Shown here one piece after another: positions 39,598-51,507 of a stretch of DNA of 64,000 bases. A program made the translations under genes and the position numbers. The DNA is from Kryptolebias marmoratus (taxonomy: Eukaryota > Chordata > Actinopteri > Cyprinodontiformes > Rivulidae), in the NCBI RefSeq assembly GCF_001649575.2, contig NC_051433.1, positions 6,449,883 through 6,513,882 on the forward strand, read 5' to 3'. Each line of letters begins with the position of its first letter. Position 1 is the first letter of the stretch. The notes below the pieces were generated by a model, which saw nothing but the letters and a program-made list of their open reading frames with translations, was not told the DNA's origin and searched no databases.

Positions 39598-40000
39598 AAA
39601 AGCCTAGCATGCCTTGAAGGAATGCTTATCACCCTTCACTTTTCATGCCAGAGAGTTCAACTAAAGTCATTTTATGTTGAGAAATGACAGAGTTGTAGCT
39701 GTTTTGGTCAAACCTTTAAAATAAAGTTATGCAGAAAATCATGTAATATTGCAAGATGTCACACTGAGGGTACAGTGTGTGTTGAGAATGACTCTCAGCT
39801 ACAACCACATCAAATTGTAGCTCAATAGATGTCAATTTGACTGAATTATAGCCTTTTTAGTGTTTTCTATGTTCAGTTGGCTTTTGGCAGCCATCTTGAA
39901 CTGGTTTGGGTTGGCTCCAAAAGGTAATCAGTTGTTGATGTACATCTAATAATTACTTTCTTTCAGTCAAATCTTTCCAGTGATTCATGAGAATTTTTTT

Positions 40001-40034
<34 letters not shown>

Positions 40035-40076
40035 GCAAAAACATTATGTAAACCTTTCATCAGCAGATGATTATAA
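39598..40076 (+). mobile_element. Family A MITE copy, one module, near full length
   Basis: Starts AAAAGCCTAGCATGCCTTGA with AGGAATGCTTATCACC and ends CATCAGCAGATGATTATAAT. The single module has AGCCATCTTGAACTGG and GGCTCCAAAAGGTAATCAG. A (CA)n run has expanded just before the right terminus. Confidence 0.7.
40005..40033. repeat. (AC)14 microsatellite inside a family A copy
   Basis: Perfect dinucleotide run at the position where most family A copies have a short ACACAC word, so it probably grew from the transposon's own sequence. Confidence 0.9.
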
Positions 40077-42215
40077 TATTATGTAGACTGTGTTCTAACC
40101 TGACTTTCTGTCAGCAAACTTATATCCAGTAAAATATAAAAACATGTTTTTTATCACCACATGCTACCAGATACAAAACCACAGAATGATACGCAGCCAA
40201 ATCTACAGATTAAATTCTTTTGGTGTGTGTGTGGTTTTTCTGCTCTGTCAGAATTTCTGGTCAACGGAACAACTGATCTATAAAAAAAAAAAGAAAAAAA
40301 AAGCATATATCCTCTCCAGTTGAAATTATTTCTGCCTGTATTTTCTCAGCATGGTTTAGGTCTGAAGGTGTCCAAAGTTTTTGATGAACAGCAGCGGAGT
40401 CTGGTCTGGCCTGAGGGGCCGAAGGAGTTTCACAGCACATCAGCGAGGGGCCAGGTTTCAACTCCCAAAAGCACAACAGCACCAAAACAGGAAGAAGCTG
40501 CAATTTAGCTCGTCTCTCAGGGGTGTTTGATCACTCCGATTCCCTGAAACCACGCACTGTCCACAAATTACAAGTTGGGTTTAATCCATTATATAGGATA
40601 GCAAAGCTGCGGAGGCACCAGCTGAAACATATTCAGGAAACAAAAGGGCAGCTCTTCGAAACCCAGGCGGGACCGCTGTTCAAAGTACGAGCCATGTCAC
40701 GGAGAGTTTAGGGCAACAATCGCAGTCAGGGTGTAATCCAAGTGTAATATGGTAAGCTGATTCTGCTTCCATATGTTCTTGTTGAAATCCAGATGTGTAA
40801 AAGTGGTGGTGACATACATGTGAACACGGTGAAATCCTTAGCTTAAAACAAAACAACAAAAAAAAAACATAACGATTATCTAATTTAAAAGAAGGGAAAA
40901 AACTTAAAACACACACTGTTTGGTGACCTTGACTTAAACCTGCCAGGCTAGGATGAGAAGGGAAAGGCTCACAGTTTCAAAGAAACACTCACTTCCACAC
41001 ATGTACTTTTAGTGCACCTGGTTTAGTTTATCTCTAAACTCAAATCTCTTTTGAACCATTAGCACTATTCACTCTCACACCCCCTTAGAGGTTCAAACAC
41101 ACTATAACTCTATTCTTTGTTACGGCTTGTGTCTGGAATTACGTCAGCCTAAAAAATGCAGAGGATTTTCACATTTTGAAGGAAAACAAGCATCACCTGG
41201 TGGAAAATTTTCTGAATTCTGAAAGTTAAAAGACGTTTTGTATATCTCTCTGAATGATAAAACTATTCTGCTCTGCGGCTCAACAGTTCAGATGTTTAAT
41301 ATAAACTTTTAGCCAAATTTGCACGTTAGTGTTGGAAAGCCCTCGGAAAAGTTCAGACCTGTGAAAACTGATTTCCTAAAGATGATAATGACATCTTCCG
41401 ACTCTGTTCAACATCTGCTGATGCTTTCAACACAGAAGAAATCCAAATCAAAACTTGGCTAAAACAGTTCTTGTGGGAAATTAGATGGAAACAGAATATG
41501 GGGAAAATAAATATTACATCATAATCTGCTGCTATAAAACACAATGCAGGTCACTTTCACTGGTTGATGTCTTGGACAAAGAACAGGAAGTACACAGCTG
41601 TGCTAATCTTTTTTATTATGTAGTAAATAAAATTATTGCAATTGTAAAGACACTGTACAAAAAAGTTAATCAAAGTTGCAAATAGAGTTTGACCGATAAT
41701 GTATATCAGATATGGTCAATATAGCAGATCTTCCTTTATTGGCATTTATAGAAAAAGCCAATATTGTCAGATTTTTATATCTTCTAAAAATTAGTATCCA
41801 CATTTACATCAGCCCATAAAACCTAGAGTCAGTTTGGCTTCAATAGAACAGAATATGTGATAAAATGGTGCGAATAGTGCAGCAGCCATCATCGTGAAGT
41901 TGATATTTTCTGCTCATCACGTGGAGATTTGAAACCAAAAAGCTGAACTAAATTTCTCACAGCTTGAAGAGGAGTGAAGGCTCTTGGCACCTGCAACTAA
42001 TTAAAGTAGCGTTTACTGTTTCACGTATGGTGGGCATGCAACGCTGGACATGTTTGCATGCTATTCCTCGAACCGCTCACGAGCTTTGCCGTCAATAATG
42101 CCACCTTGCATAGATTAAATGTTGATAAGATGAAGGTTAGCTTGAAATGGCAGGCAGACAAGCGAAACTAATTTCCTCTCAAAGAAAAACTGTCGAGAAC
42201 AGGAAAAAGTTATTA
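40077..42215. other. Gene-free stretch
   Basis: AT-rich unique sequence. Short open frames lack splice or start context. Nothing is recognised. Confidence 0.35.
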
Positions 42216-42602
42216 AAGGCCTAGCATTCCTTCAAGAATTGCATAATCGCCTCATACTAGGACCACCTTGTGTCGGGAAATGTCAGAACAGACCCTTGAA
42301 AATAACATTATGTGCAGCTTAATGTGATATTGTAATATGTCACATTATCTTCAAAGATTTGTTAGTGTTTAGAGTATGTGTTACGGATGACTATCTACCA
42401 TGCCAAAGTTTAGCTCAATACATGTAAAATCCACTGAATTACAGCTATTTCTGCTTAAGCAAGGGTCAGTGGTTGACTGTCAAAGTTATTCAGTTGTTGA
42501 TGTAAATCCAATGATTGTTTCCTGACAGCTTCACTAAAATCTGGCACACAGAGACAGGCAAAGACATTATTGCCCAGCATTTGCCTTCCGGTGTCAGGTG
42601 AT
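42216..42602 (+). mobile_element. Family A MITE copy with internal losses
   Basis: Starts AAAGGCCTAGCATTCCTTCA with AGAATTGCATAATCGCC and ends CAGCATTTGCCTTCCGGTGT followed by CAGGTGATAG. The module is shortened: the GCCATCTTGAAT part and the GCTAACAG part are missing. Confidence 0.6.
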
Positions 42603-43902
42603 AGCAGCAGCAGTTGTTCTGAAACTGACCCATAAGACTTTCTCTGAACCTGAACACTCCTTCCCATCCACAGATCAGGGCAGGCACTAGGACCTGCAGT
42701 TTTCTGCAGCCGCACAGATCCTACAGCCTCTAAGAAGCTCCTCACTTTCTTTCTGAACAATTTTCAAACAAGTGCAAGACTCAGAAAGGACTGTTTGGAA
42801 TAACTGCATGTTCCCCTCTTTGGAATTGGACATAAACTGGAATATATATATATGTATTTTTAAAACTCCAGGAGTCTTACATCAGAAGGAGAAGACAGAG
42901 CTTTTACTGAGGTACACGACTATTTTACAGGTATTTACCGTGTATGAATCTACTGTAAGTTACTAACCTATAAAGCAAAACATTAGAAATAATTTATTTT
43001 GGAACAAGAATTACTGAAAAGACTAAATGAACGACTTTAATATGTGTAGTTACAAAGTTAAAAAAGAAGCAAACTCATGCAGCATTTCTTTTTTTCTTGA
43101 TTTTCTGATATATTTTGTCTTATATATTTTTTTATTATTTCATAATAAATCCTATCCAAGGACTTTTACTTAAAAAATAGTGTTGTTTGAAGAGTTTAGA
43201 GTTGTAGGTGAGAGCCAGTAGGGAGTCGATCATCTGCTCCATCCCTTAAGAAACTGTTGAGGTTTGGCCTCATCAGGTTACAGCAGCACCGATCAGACCT
43301 GCACCCGTCTGCACGTTCTCCAACATTCCTGCACACTTTGTGTATTTGTAAGGTATGTTGTAAACAGGGAGCTAGCTGCAGGGGAGTTTTCTGAAATTAT
43401 GTGTGCCCACAAAGTTGAAACAAATTATTGCATTCTTAACATTAAAGTCAGCTATCAGACTTGAAAAGACTTGGAAGGTACTCTGCAACTTTAACAGACT
43501 TTTAACGATTGCTAAGCCTCATTTTAGAACCTTTAAAATGATTTTTTTTAATTACTTTTAAAAAGTAGATTTCTGTTGAAAATGTATTTACTAAAAATGC
43601 ACTGTATGGACATTTTCTGACTTAATGTTACTGATTTATGTATTAGCCTGACTTTCTGTCAGCTGGAGTGAAAAAGAAAATGCTCAGCTGAAAGGAAGCC
43701 CGCTCCGCTCTCAGACAATGGCAGCAGTAGTCAGTTTACAACGACAAAGAGCCATATGAGAGGGGGGTGGGCTGCAGGTAGGATGTTGGTCTTAACGAAG
43801 CTTTAAAAGACGTCTAAAGGACAGGACATTACCACAGCAGATTTTAAAATTCTTCTACTAAAGATCTCAATAATCAATGTTTTTTTTATGTTTGATTATT
43901 AC
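42603..43902. other. Gene-free stretch upstream of the candidate chemokine-like exons
   Basis: I searched here for a signal-peptide exon and a CC-type chemokine exon on the plus strand and found none that fits. The sequence is AT-rich. Confidence 0.3.
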
Positions 43903-44603
43903 CTGCTGCTGAAGGCAGTAATGTTTGTCCCGTGGATGTCTGTTAGCAAAATGAACCACTGGACAGAGTTTAATAAAAAATCACTGGATGTACATCTACA
44001 AGTCATTAACTTTGCAGTAAAGCTAATTCAATATGGCCGCCACTTAGTAAACACATAACTGGCTTTAACCCAGCCAGCTGTGGTAGTAGCTGAGAGTCAT
44101 CCCCAACTCATACTCTGAGCACTAAATGATCACGAGATCGGCCATCACTGCATGTCTGTTAGCAAAATATCTCGTGAACCACTGAATGGATTTTAAAGAT
44201 ACTTTCAAGAAGTAATCACTTGGTGTACATCTACAACTGATTACCTTTTGGCATCAACCCAATTCAAGATGGCTGCAACAAGTAATCCTTAGCCAAAACA
44301 AAAATGGCTATAAGAGTCAGTTTTATAAATCATATATTGATCTAAAACTTGGTATGGTAGTAGCTGAGCATCATCCCCAACACACACTCAAAGCATTACA
44401 CTGTGTGCCATATATATTTTCAACACATACTCCAAGAGTTACTGAATTTGTGAGGTCTTGTATTAGATTGTGCATAATATCATTTACAAGGTTTGACCAA
44501 ATAACTCAGTCCCTTCTCATCATAAAATGGTTTTAGTTTGAAACTATTACAGGAAAGGTGGTAGGTGATATGAATTCCTTCAAGGATTGCTAAGCCTTTA
44601 ATT
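43903..44603 (-). mobile_element. Family A MITE, full copy with two modules
   Basis: Reverse orientation. It begins ATTACCTGCTGCTGAAGGCA, has two module ends (GTCTGTTAGCAAAATGAACC and GTCTGTTAGCAAAATATCTC) and finishes GGTGGTAGGTGATATGAATT followed by CCTTCAAGGATTGC. It abuts the first candidate exon of the chemokine-like fragment. Confidence 0.7.
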
Positions 44604-44605
44604 AT

Positions 44606-45287
44606 TTACAGCGTTTAAATGTCTTTTTAATCTGAAGTGTTTCATAGTGGAAAGAGGAGCAGATTTTGTCGTGTCTTGTTTCTTGAAGAAAGTAAGTCAC
44701 TCATTCTGGCGGCAGCCAGAGCTTTTAAAAGAAAACTTGCATTTGGTGTTTTTATTTTTTTTACATGACGCTATTAAGTGCATAGTTGTGGTTGAACTTA
44801 TGCTGACAAAACAACAAAACGGGATTCTGAGTAGCTTCGACTTTTGTAAATGACTTCTTGATGTCTGGATTTACATCACAGAAAAAGAAATATGCAGAGA
44901 ACAAAGCTGATTGGGTGAAACCCATGAGATCTACTTACAAAACTAAACTGGCAAAAATTGGTCGGACGCCTGGTGAGTAACTTAATATGTGCAGAGCTAT
45001 CTGAAATATGCTAAGAATGCAATATGTTTTGATCTTATGTATTTTACAACATCTTTGATTTATGACCCGTGGCTCACCTTAGGCCACATGTGTTTATGTG
45101 AGGTTTCATAACTTTTAGGATCGAATAGTGTAGATGAGGACTAAAGAAACTAAATAAAAAGATGCTTATCAATGTCATGAGAATTGTTTCTTTTATTTTC
45201 CTTCCTGCAGCTTGTCCTCAGCCGGCCTGCTACAGATCCTGTGAGGAAGGCAATCAGGCTTTAAAGGTCTCTGTTCATCTAAAATAA
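44606..45287 (+). CDS. Candidate three-exon chemokine-like coding fragment (possibly a pseudogene)
   Basis: Three exons with agreeing phases can be drawn: about 44616-44691 (acceptor TTATTTACAG, donor AAA|GTAAGT), 44882-44972 (acceptor ACATCACAG, donor CTG|GTGAGT) and 45211-45287 (pyrimidine-rich acceptor TTCCTTCCTGCAG, stop TAA overlapping an AATAAA). Exon 2 is open only in the frame used; the third exon is open to its stop. Exon 2 reads KKKYAENKADWVKPM, which lines up without a gap with the chemokine exon-3 pattern C-A-D-P-K-x-x-W-V, except that Tyr stands where the fourth Cys should be (one base from TGT). Exon 3 gives ACPQPACYRSCEEGNQ, an unusual Cys-rich tail. No signal-peptide exon or CC/CXC motif was found upstream, where a family A copy sits. 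It may be a decayed chemokine, a lineage-specific gene, or chance. Confidence 0.28.
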
Positions 45288-45965
45288 AGCAAACAAAAAA
45301 AAACTATTTATGCAAAACTTATTGCTCTGCAGTGAAAAACTGCATGCACCTTTTTCTAAAGTAGATGAGCGCATGGCAAAAATAGTGTCCATTTCAGGAA
45401 GCGATAAACGTACTTGGTTTTTAAAATAATACAGAAAAACAAGAATCCCGGAAAGTGGTAAACAAGATGTTTGAATAATTATAATCTTATTTTTCCAGGG
45501 TTTTTTCCATTAAAAATGTTGCAAAAATGAAATCTCTCTCATATTCCTACAGTCCTTTTGTCATAACTCTGTGGAGGAAGGAAGTCAGAGTTAACGCTTC
45601 ATTTTAGTCGAACGCTGGAAATGCAGAGCAGGGCTCGCTTCTGCAACTCACTTCTTAGAAAATGGTGTTTTCACTCATACGTGAAGTTTGAGTATGAAAG
45701 GCTTGTAAATGTTCCTCCAGGCTGATCTTTTTTTCTAGCTGTGTTTTAGAGGAAATATGAATCCAACCATTGCACTATATACATGAAGCATCTACAACTG
45801 ATTTGCATTTAAAACAAAGCAAAATGAAACAATTCAGTGTGGTTTCTATGGGATGGATAGTTGTACAGGCACAGATCTGTCATAAGAAAAGCTAACATAC
45901 TTCTAAGCTAAAGTACTTCTTTCTAAAGGAGCTTTGAAATTTTTTACTTTATTAATTCATGGGCT

Positions 45966-46243
45966 GTCATTATCGCCTGCCGCCAAAGGCACAAGTGATG
46001 CGATTATGTTTTTACATTTAATATTTAGCTCAAATCTGGTGTGGTAGTAGCTGAGAGTTATTCACAGCACATACACCGAGCCCCTAACAGATCAGGTGAC
46101 AGATCACAATATCACATAAAACTGCACGTAATGTTATTTTTAGTTTGACCAAAACTTTATAATTTTTCATCATAAGAAGATCTCAGTCTAAAACTCTGGC
46201 ATGAAAGGCGGTGGGCGATATGCATTCCTTCAAGGAATGTTAA
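45966..46243 (-). mobile_element. Family A MITE, both ends kept, module mostly deleted
   Basis: At 278 bp it shows the inverted termini most clearly: left TTATCGCCTGCCGCCAAAGG; right AAAGGCGGTGGGCGATATGC followed by ATTCCTTCAAGGAATG. The interior keeps only the arm next to the right terminus and the TGGTGTGGTAGTAGCTGAGA word. Confidence 0.75.
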
Positions 46244-47099
46244 TTTAATTAAAATATGAAAATATTTGCAACAGGAAATACAACACAATAAGTTTAAATT
46301 TACTACATTTATGGTTTTACAGCAGAACCTTTACACTGTTTATTATTTGGTTTACCTCTCATGATTTATCATATCTTCCTATAGTTAGATGTAATACAAA
46401 CAGCGTAAATATTTCTCCTTCCCTTCCATTTTGCTCAAAAAGAGCCTGACTGTAATTATCTTCTTTTCCATTTCAAAGGACTTGGTTCCTCCTTCCCTCA
46501 TCGGCATCAATCTTGATTATCCACCTTTCATATATAATTGCAGCAGAATCTATCCTTCCATAAAGACATGTCGGATCATCTTTGCAGCCTCGGGCCCAGT
46601 TCTGTGAACCAGATACTGACTTAAAAACACAAAGAGTAGCACAGGCCACAGTTAAAACCTGCGGTACACCTGGACACAGTTATTCTCTCCGCTGACACTG
46701 GATGAACTTTAATGTGGACCACTGAAAAGACTTCAGCGTTTGTAGTGGAAGTTCAGTGCATTAAATGATTAAAAACATTGTAAAAGTGAATTTCTGGGAG
46801 TTCCAGCAGGTCTGAGCCTGTGACTGAGCAGCACTGCCTCTCTCCAGTGAAGTGCCCCTGCAAGCTGGAGTACCTCATCATCTAGGAGGGGAAATTACAC
46901 AAACACACACACACACACAGATTATAAACTGTGACTTGCTCTCATCAACCTGCATGCAAATTCAGGTATTTACTGTAACAATTTAAATGTTTTCATTAGG
47001 ACAGTGTTCACTGTTCTAACCCATTACTGAAATAGAAGTAATTTTTAAAGAGTTGTTTGTTTTTACAATATTCTTTGATGCTTTTTATTGCTCGCTACC
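46244..47099. other. Gene-free stretch
   Basis: AT-rich, with a short (CA)n near 46902-46920. An exon-like snippet at about 46850-46885 (acceptor CTCTCTCCAG, then an open frame KCPCKLEYLII and a stop) has no partner exon. Confidence 0.3.
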
Positions 47100-47565
47100 A
47101 AAACGCATAGGCACATAATACTGTTTTGGCCCTTGGTTGTGTGTGTGTGTTTGAGTGTCCTGTTGGGATCTGGTTTTTGATACTTTTTGTAGTTAGAGTT
47201 CCCACTATGTTTAGTTTTCTTCCTGTGTTTCCAGTCATTTCTCAGTTTATTTCCCTCATTCACTTCGCTGCTCCTGAGCTCCTGCCCCGCCCACTCTCAC
47301 CTGTTCCCTGCTGCCAGATCCCCAGGTGTTCCTGGTTCTGTTAATCAGCCCCGGTCCTTACATACCCTGTGTTTCCACCCCTTGTGGTTGCTGCATTATC
47401 CTGTCTTTCATTTGTCTGTGGACCGCTCAGTTAGTTTTGTGGCGAGTTCTCCTGTTTGTGTTTGTTTGCTTCCACGGCAGCTCTTGTTTTCGTAGTTGTA
47501 TAAATGAAGTCGAAGTTTTCCTTGAGCTCCTTGCGTGAGTCTGTATCCGGGGTCTATTCGAAAAC
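47100..47565 (+). repeat. Interspersed repeat, about 460 bp
   Basis: A T-rich, C-rich block with CCTGTGTTTCCAGTCATTTC, CACCTGTTCCCTGCTGCCAG and CTGTTAATCAGCCCC follows the layout of a common teleost dispersed repeat, resembling the 12.5-12.8 kb element in opposite orientation. Open frames across it are not considered genes. Class unassigned. Confidence 0.4.
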
Positions 47566-47577
47566 ACACTTCAAACT

Positions 47578-47885
47578 CTGATGTGTCCATCTTTTACCAA
47601 AATATTTCAAGAACCACAAGATGGATGTTAATAAAACTCCCAGGAAATAATAAACGGATGTTCATCTCCAACTGAATAATATTTGTAGCTAACCCAGTTC
47701 AAGATGGCTGCCACAGCCAGTAGACCTTAAGAAACACAAATGAATATAACTTAATCATGTTTGCAGTTTCTGAACTAACATTGGGGGGGATAGTAGCTCA
47801 AGGTTTGACCAAAACAACTACAGCTCCATCATTTTTCAACATAAGATGATTTTAGTCAAAAAGTCTGGCATAAAAAGGTGTTTCT
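47578..47885 (-). mobile_element. Family A MITE copy, worn
   Basis: Reverse orientation: CCAAAATATTTCAAGAACCA, TTCAAGATGGCTGCCACAGC, then GTTTGACCAAAACAACTACA and AGATGATTTTAGTCAAAAAG. Both terminal words are lost or unrecognisable. Confidence 0.55.
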
Positions 47886-50800
47886 GATACTGATGGCAAA
47901 TGTTTTTCACTTTCTGTCCACCTGAGAGTAATTAGTTAAGAGAAACAGTAAATGTCTAATTTCTGTGTTGCAGTCTCACTAATTCAAAGCTTGATTTTTG
48001 ACCAGAAATCAAGACTAAAGAAAAATATTTCCTTTTGAGTTTTTTCATGTGGTAAGACACCAACCCAAACGACCTCTGAGCTCATGGCATCCAAACAGCC
48101 AGGGTTGCTGAAGAGTCAAACATACTATCACATACGAACCCTAACATATACGCTGCCACGTTTGTAAGCTTACTTTGTTTGCCTTCCATAAAAGCGGGAA
48201 TGAATTTATTTGGAAAAGGAGCAACCATAATATAAGGATGCAGAAAACTGCTCTGTCAAAATCAGCAGTTGCAGCGAAGGAACCGCAGCTGTGTCAGACG
48301 TTTAAAGGTCTGGATGGACAGTAAAACACAGCCAGGACAATCTTTATCACTGAAAGTTAAAGCAAAAAATGGAGACTAAAGCCAAAGCATGAAACAAATT
48401 TCTATGTCCTCAAGGTGTCAAAACAATCTTTATTGCCAAGGCCAACTCTCATTCTGACTTTTTCCTGCTGCACAAAGTTTAAAGTTAATATCTGTTAAAT
48501 CATGAAAAACATTCTCACAATTTACTTTCCTCTGAGGATCCAGATAAGCAGATGGCCTCCCTTCATGTCCTGGGTTCAAAAGATTCATTTGGGAACCTGG
48601 AAGGAACCGGGGTACAAACTAACATTAGCCTATTAATCAGTTAATCATAATCTTCACTAATTTGTAACTGAATTAAAATAAAACTCTAAATATTCACCAG
48701 TCCGCATTATAATTTGCAGTTAATATTTTTTTTTTTCCACTCTAGTAACAAATATTGATTTTCAGCAAAAGTTTTCAATTTCCTGCAACCTCATTTTGGC
48801 TCTAACTGGTATTTTATAGTAGTTTCAAACAGTATAATTTACTGCAGCTATAAAACAAATTCCCTGATAAATGTAAGGTAAACTACAATAAAGCGTTGTC
48901 CAGTAAAAATAAATTTGAAAAGTAAATGCTTTTTTTGGCAAAGCTGTAATGCATTATTTAAACAAAAAGAATCTAGTGATGAGCAGTGTTTTTATCTCCT
49001 CTTTCTAAAATTATTTTAATAAATACCCCAAGTTTCACTTTGTGTTTTTTTTTCTTTTTTCTTTCTCGGCACGGGTCCATGTATGTTGGCTGTTAGAAAA
49101 AGACTTCTGAACGTTATGTGTGTGTGTGTGTGTGTGTGTGATATTCTCACATTTATTTAAAATGTTTTGCCACCCATTAAAGAGCTATTTTAAATTATTT
49201 TAATCATGACTTTTCTCATTTCTTTCATGCTTGGTGATATATTTGACATCAAGCCTCCTGAGTGTTGATATTAATAATTATTTTTCTCTAAGTGCTCTCT
49301 AACCTAAACAAAACCAAAAATACTTTAGTTTGTTTGTTGCCAATTTGTTCAGGATGTTGGAAACTGTCAATTCATATTTTATCTTTATTCAAGCAGAAAT
49401 GAGAGTGTAATTATTTCACTATTAACTTATAAAACTGTTGAAAAAAAAATAAAAACTGCACAAACAGCAGGTAAAATGATAATGGTTCTTGTGTTAATGA
49501 TACTTACTGTAAAACAACAGCAGTAATCTGAACACAGCTGCTCTGCAGGTAGGAAATCTCAGAACAGGAAGGACCAGAAGGCTGTACTAAGATGTATCAT
49601 TAAAGACAAGCAGAAACATCTTTGTGTCCAAATTCAGTGTCACAAACCCGTTTATTTGGTTATCAGGGTCTTTGTTTGCCCTGTCTCCGTAGATGTTTTT
49701 GTCACAAACTGGTGTGAAAGTGACTCGAGATTAGATTCAAAACTGCATTGTTTGTGTTGGAAGGTTGAAACCGGAGACAACCTCCTCTGTTTAACGTTGG
49801 TCTTTCCTGTTTGACATACAGTATATGGTTTCCTTCACACCCCCCTCGAGCTATCTATCCTCTCTGTCCAAAATATGAACATTACTGTCCTCAGAAGAGT
49901 GTCCCTTGTGTTAAAGATGTAGCTGGACAGTTGAGTATTGGTCTGAAGAGCTGGCTGTCCTGAGTTGTGCCATGTATTTATGGAGATTAGTTTCCCCAAT
50001 GCAGAGGTCTGAACTCTCCTCGCTGCAGACACCAGGTTTGCCGGATGGTTTACACCTGAGCAGATGCCTGGCAAAGTCTGCATGTGCAAAAATGTGCTAA
50101 TAATCAAAGTCTGTAGCCTAATACTGCTGACAGACACAAATAGCAGTTATATAAACACTAGTCTTCTTTCAAGAGAAGAATACTGTGTATACTGTTTTCC
50201 ATCAGAGATCCTAAATGTAAAAAATGTGTCTGGCATCTGATCTTTTAAAGGGTCTGATTTTTATTATGACAGTCTTAACACTGGCCAAGTGTGGACACAG
50301 GAGGATGTAAAGGTCTGGCCAAACAATTTCCTCAGCAAACAGAGAAAAAAAAAAGAGCAGCTGTTCTGTCCAAGAACTAAAAGGCACTTCTGATGTGGAA
50401 TTTGCCCTTTGTTGTATTCTCCAATAAACTCCTTACTAAAACAAAACATCAGTGTTATCAGTGGGAAAACTGAAAGACAGCTCCGGTTCAGAGAGGTGGC
50501 TTTATTTTTTTATTTTTTTTAAGTTAAATCATGAGGAAACTTGATGATGATGAAGTTCATCTCAGGCATCAAACATCTGCCAAGGTTTGAGCACAAAACA
50601 AAATGCTCATTGTTGACTGTGACCCACTGGATGATGGAAACAACACATATTCCGACCTCCCCGACTCAGTGTTGTAAGAATACGTTTAACTAATTTGCAG
50701 AACTTTGACAGGCTGCATCATTGTACTGTTGTGTTTAGTTACAGTCTGTATAGAAAATGAGGTGATCTGTCTTCTCTCAACGCAGTCGAACCAAACGGAA

Positions 50801-51049
50801 TCAGTTACGAAACTGTCCTCAGATCAGCCATTTGTCATTCTTAGGGGATTACTTATTTGTTATTATCACTGATTAAATCTCTGCCTTTATCTTTTTTACG
50901 GAAAACACCTAATGATGCATTATTCTGTTGTAATTTCTTATCTCAGAAGTTCAGCAGAGTGTGTTGCATTTGTTTGCAGGTGTGAGAACTACTTTACAGT
51001 CTATGTTCTCTGTGTGTGAACTGTTAAACCTCATCAATACTAAACCATA
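47886..51049. other. Gene-free stretch
   Basis: AT-rich unique sequence with a (TG)12 microsatellite (49117-49140). No coding, RNA or known repeat feature is supported. Confidence 0.4.
49117..49140. repeat. (TG)12 microsatellite
   Basis: Perfect dinucleotide run in gene-free sequence. Confidence 0.9.
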
Positions 51050-51140
51050 ATTAAAAGTCCAGCATTGCTTGAAGGAATGCATATCGCCTGTCACCTTTCA
51101 TGATAGTTTTAAGTCAAGATGGCTGCCACAGCTGCATCTT
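51050..51140 (+). mobile_element. Family A MITE, left-end fragment
   Basis: Keeps the left terminus, AGTCCAGCATTGCTTGAAGG followed by AATGCATATCGCCTGTCACC, joined directly to an inverted AAGATGGCTGCCACAGCTG word from the module. This is a deletion or rearrangement within one copy. Confidence 0.6.
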
Positions 51141-51184
51141 GGGAAATGTGTCAATGCTTCGACTGAGTGTTACAAATATAATAG

Positions 51185-51260
51185 ACTTCTGTTCTGTAGT
51201 TGAAGATGTTTCATTTCCCATCTTGGAAGCTTTTCTCAATCCACACTGGAGAGTGCAGAG
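51185..51260 (+). repeat. Short interspersed repeat remnant
   Basis: GTTGAAGATGTTTCATTTCC followed by CATCTTGGAAGCTTTTCTCA resembles the common fish repeat word GTTGAAGACGTTTCxCxTCTCATCCxAGAAGCTT. Only this short block is recognisable. Confidence 0.4.
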
Positions 51261-51507
51261 TTTCAAACTTTAGGTCCAGTTGTCTTTCAGTGAAAGTGGA
51301 ACATTTCTGTCGTGCTTCAGCCGTTTGTGCACACGACAACAGCAGTCGGATTCCCTGACAAAGAAGCTTTTTGAATCCAGGTCTCAGAGTGGAACTTTTC
51401 AGAAACTCTCTGATGCCTTTCAAAGGAAGCACCAAAGTGTGAAATCCCAGACAGCTGCAGCCAATAGCTGCTCTGTGATTTCATGAGTAGATCAGCTACA
51501 GTAACAA

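Noticed and set aside
46850..46890. Exon-like snippet with acceptor and short frame KCPCKLEYLII
   Set aside because: Eleven codons with no upstream partner exon; too short to support.
47126..47538. Overlapping plus-strand frames rich in Leu, Phe and Cys
   Set aside because: They lie within a T/C-rich interspersed repeat; the hydrophobic look comes from base composition.
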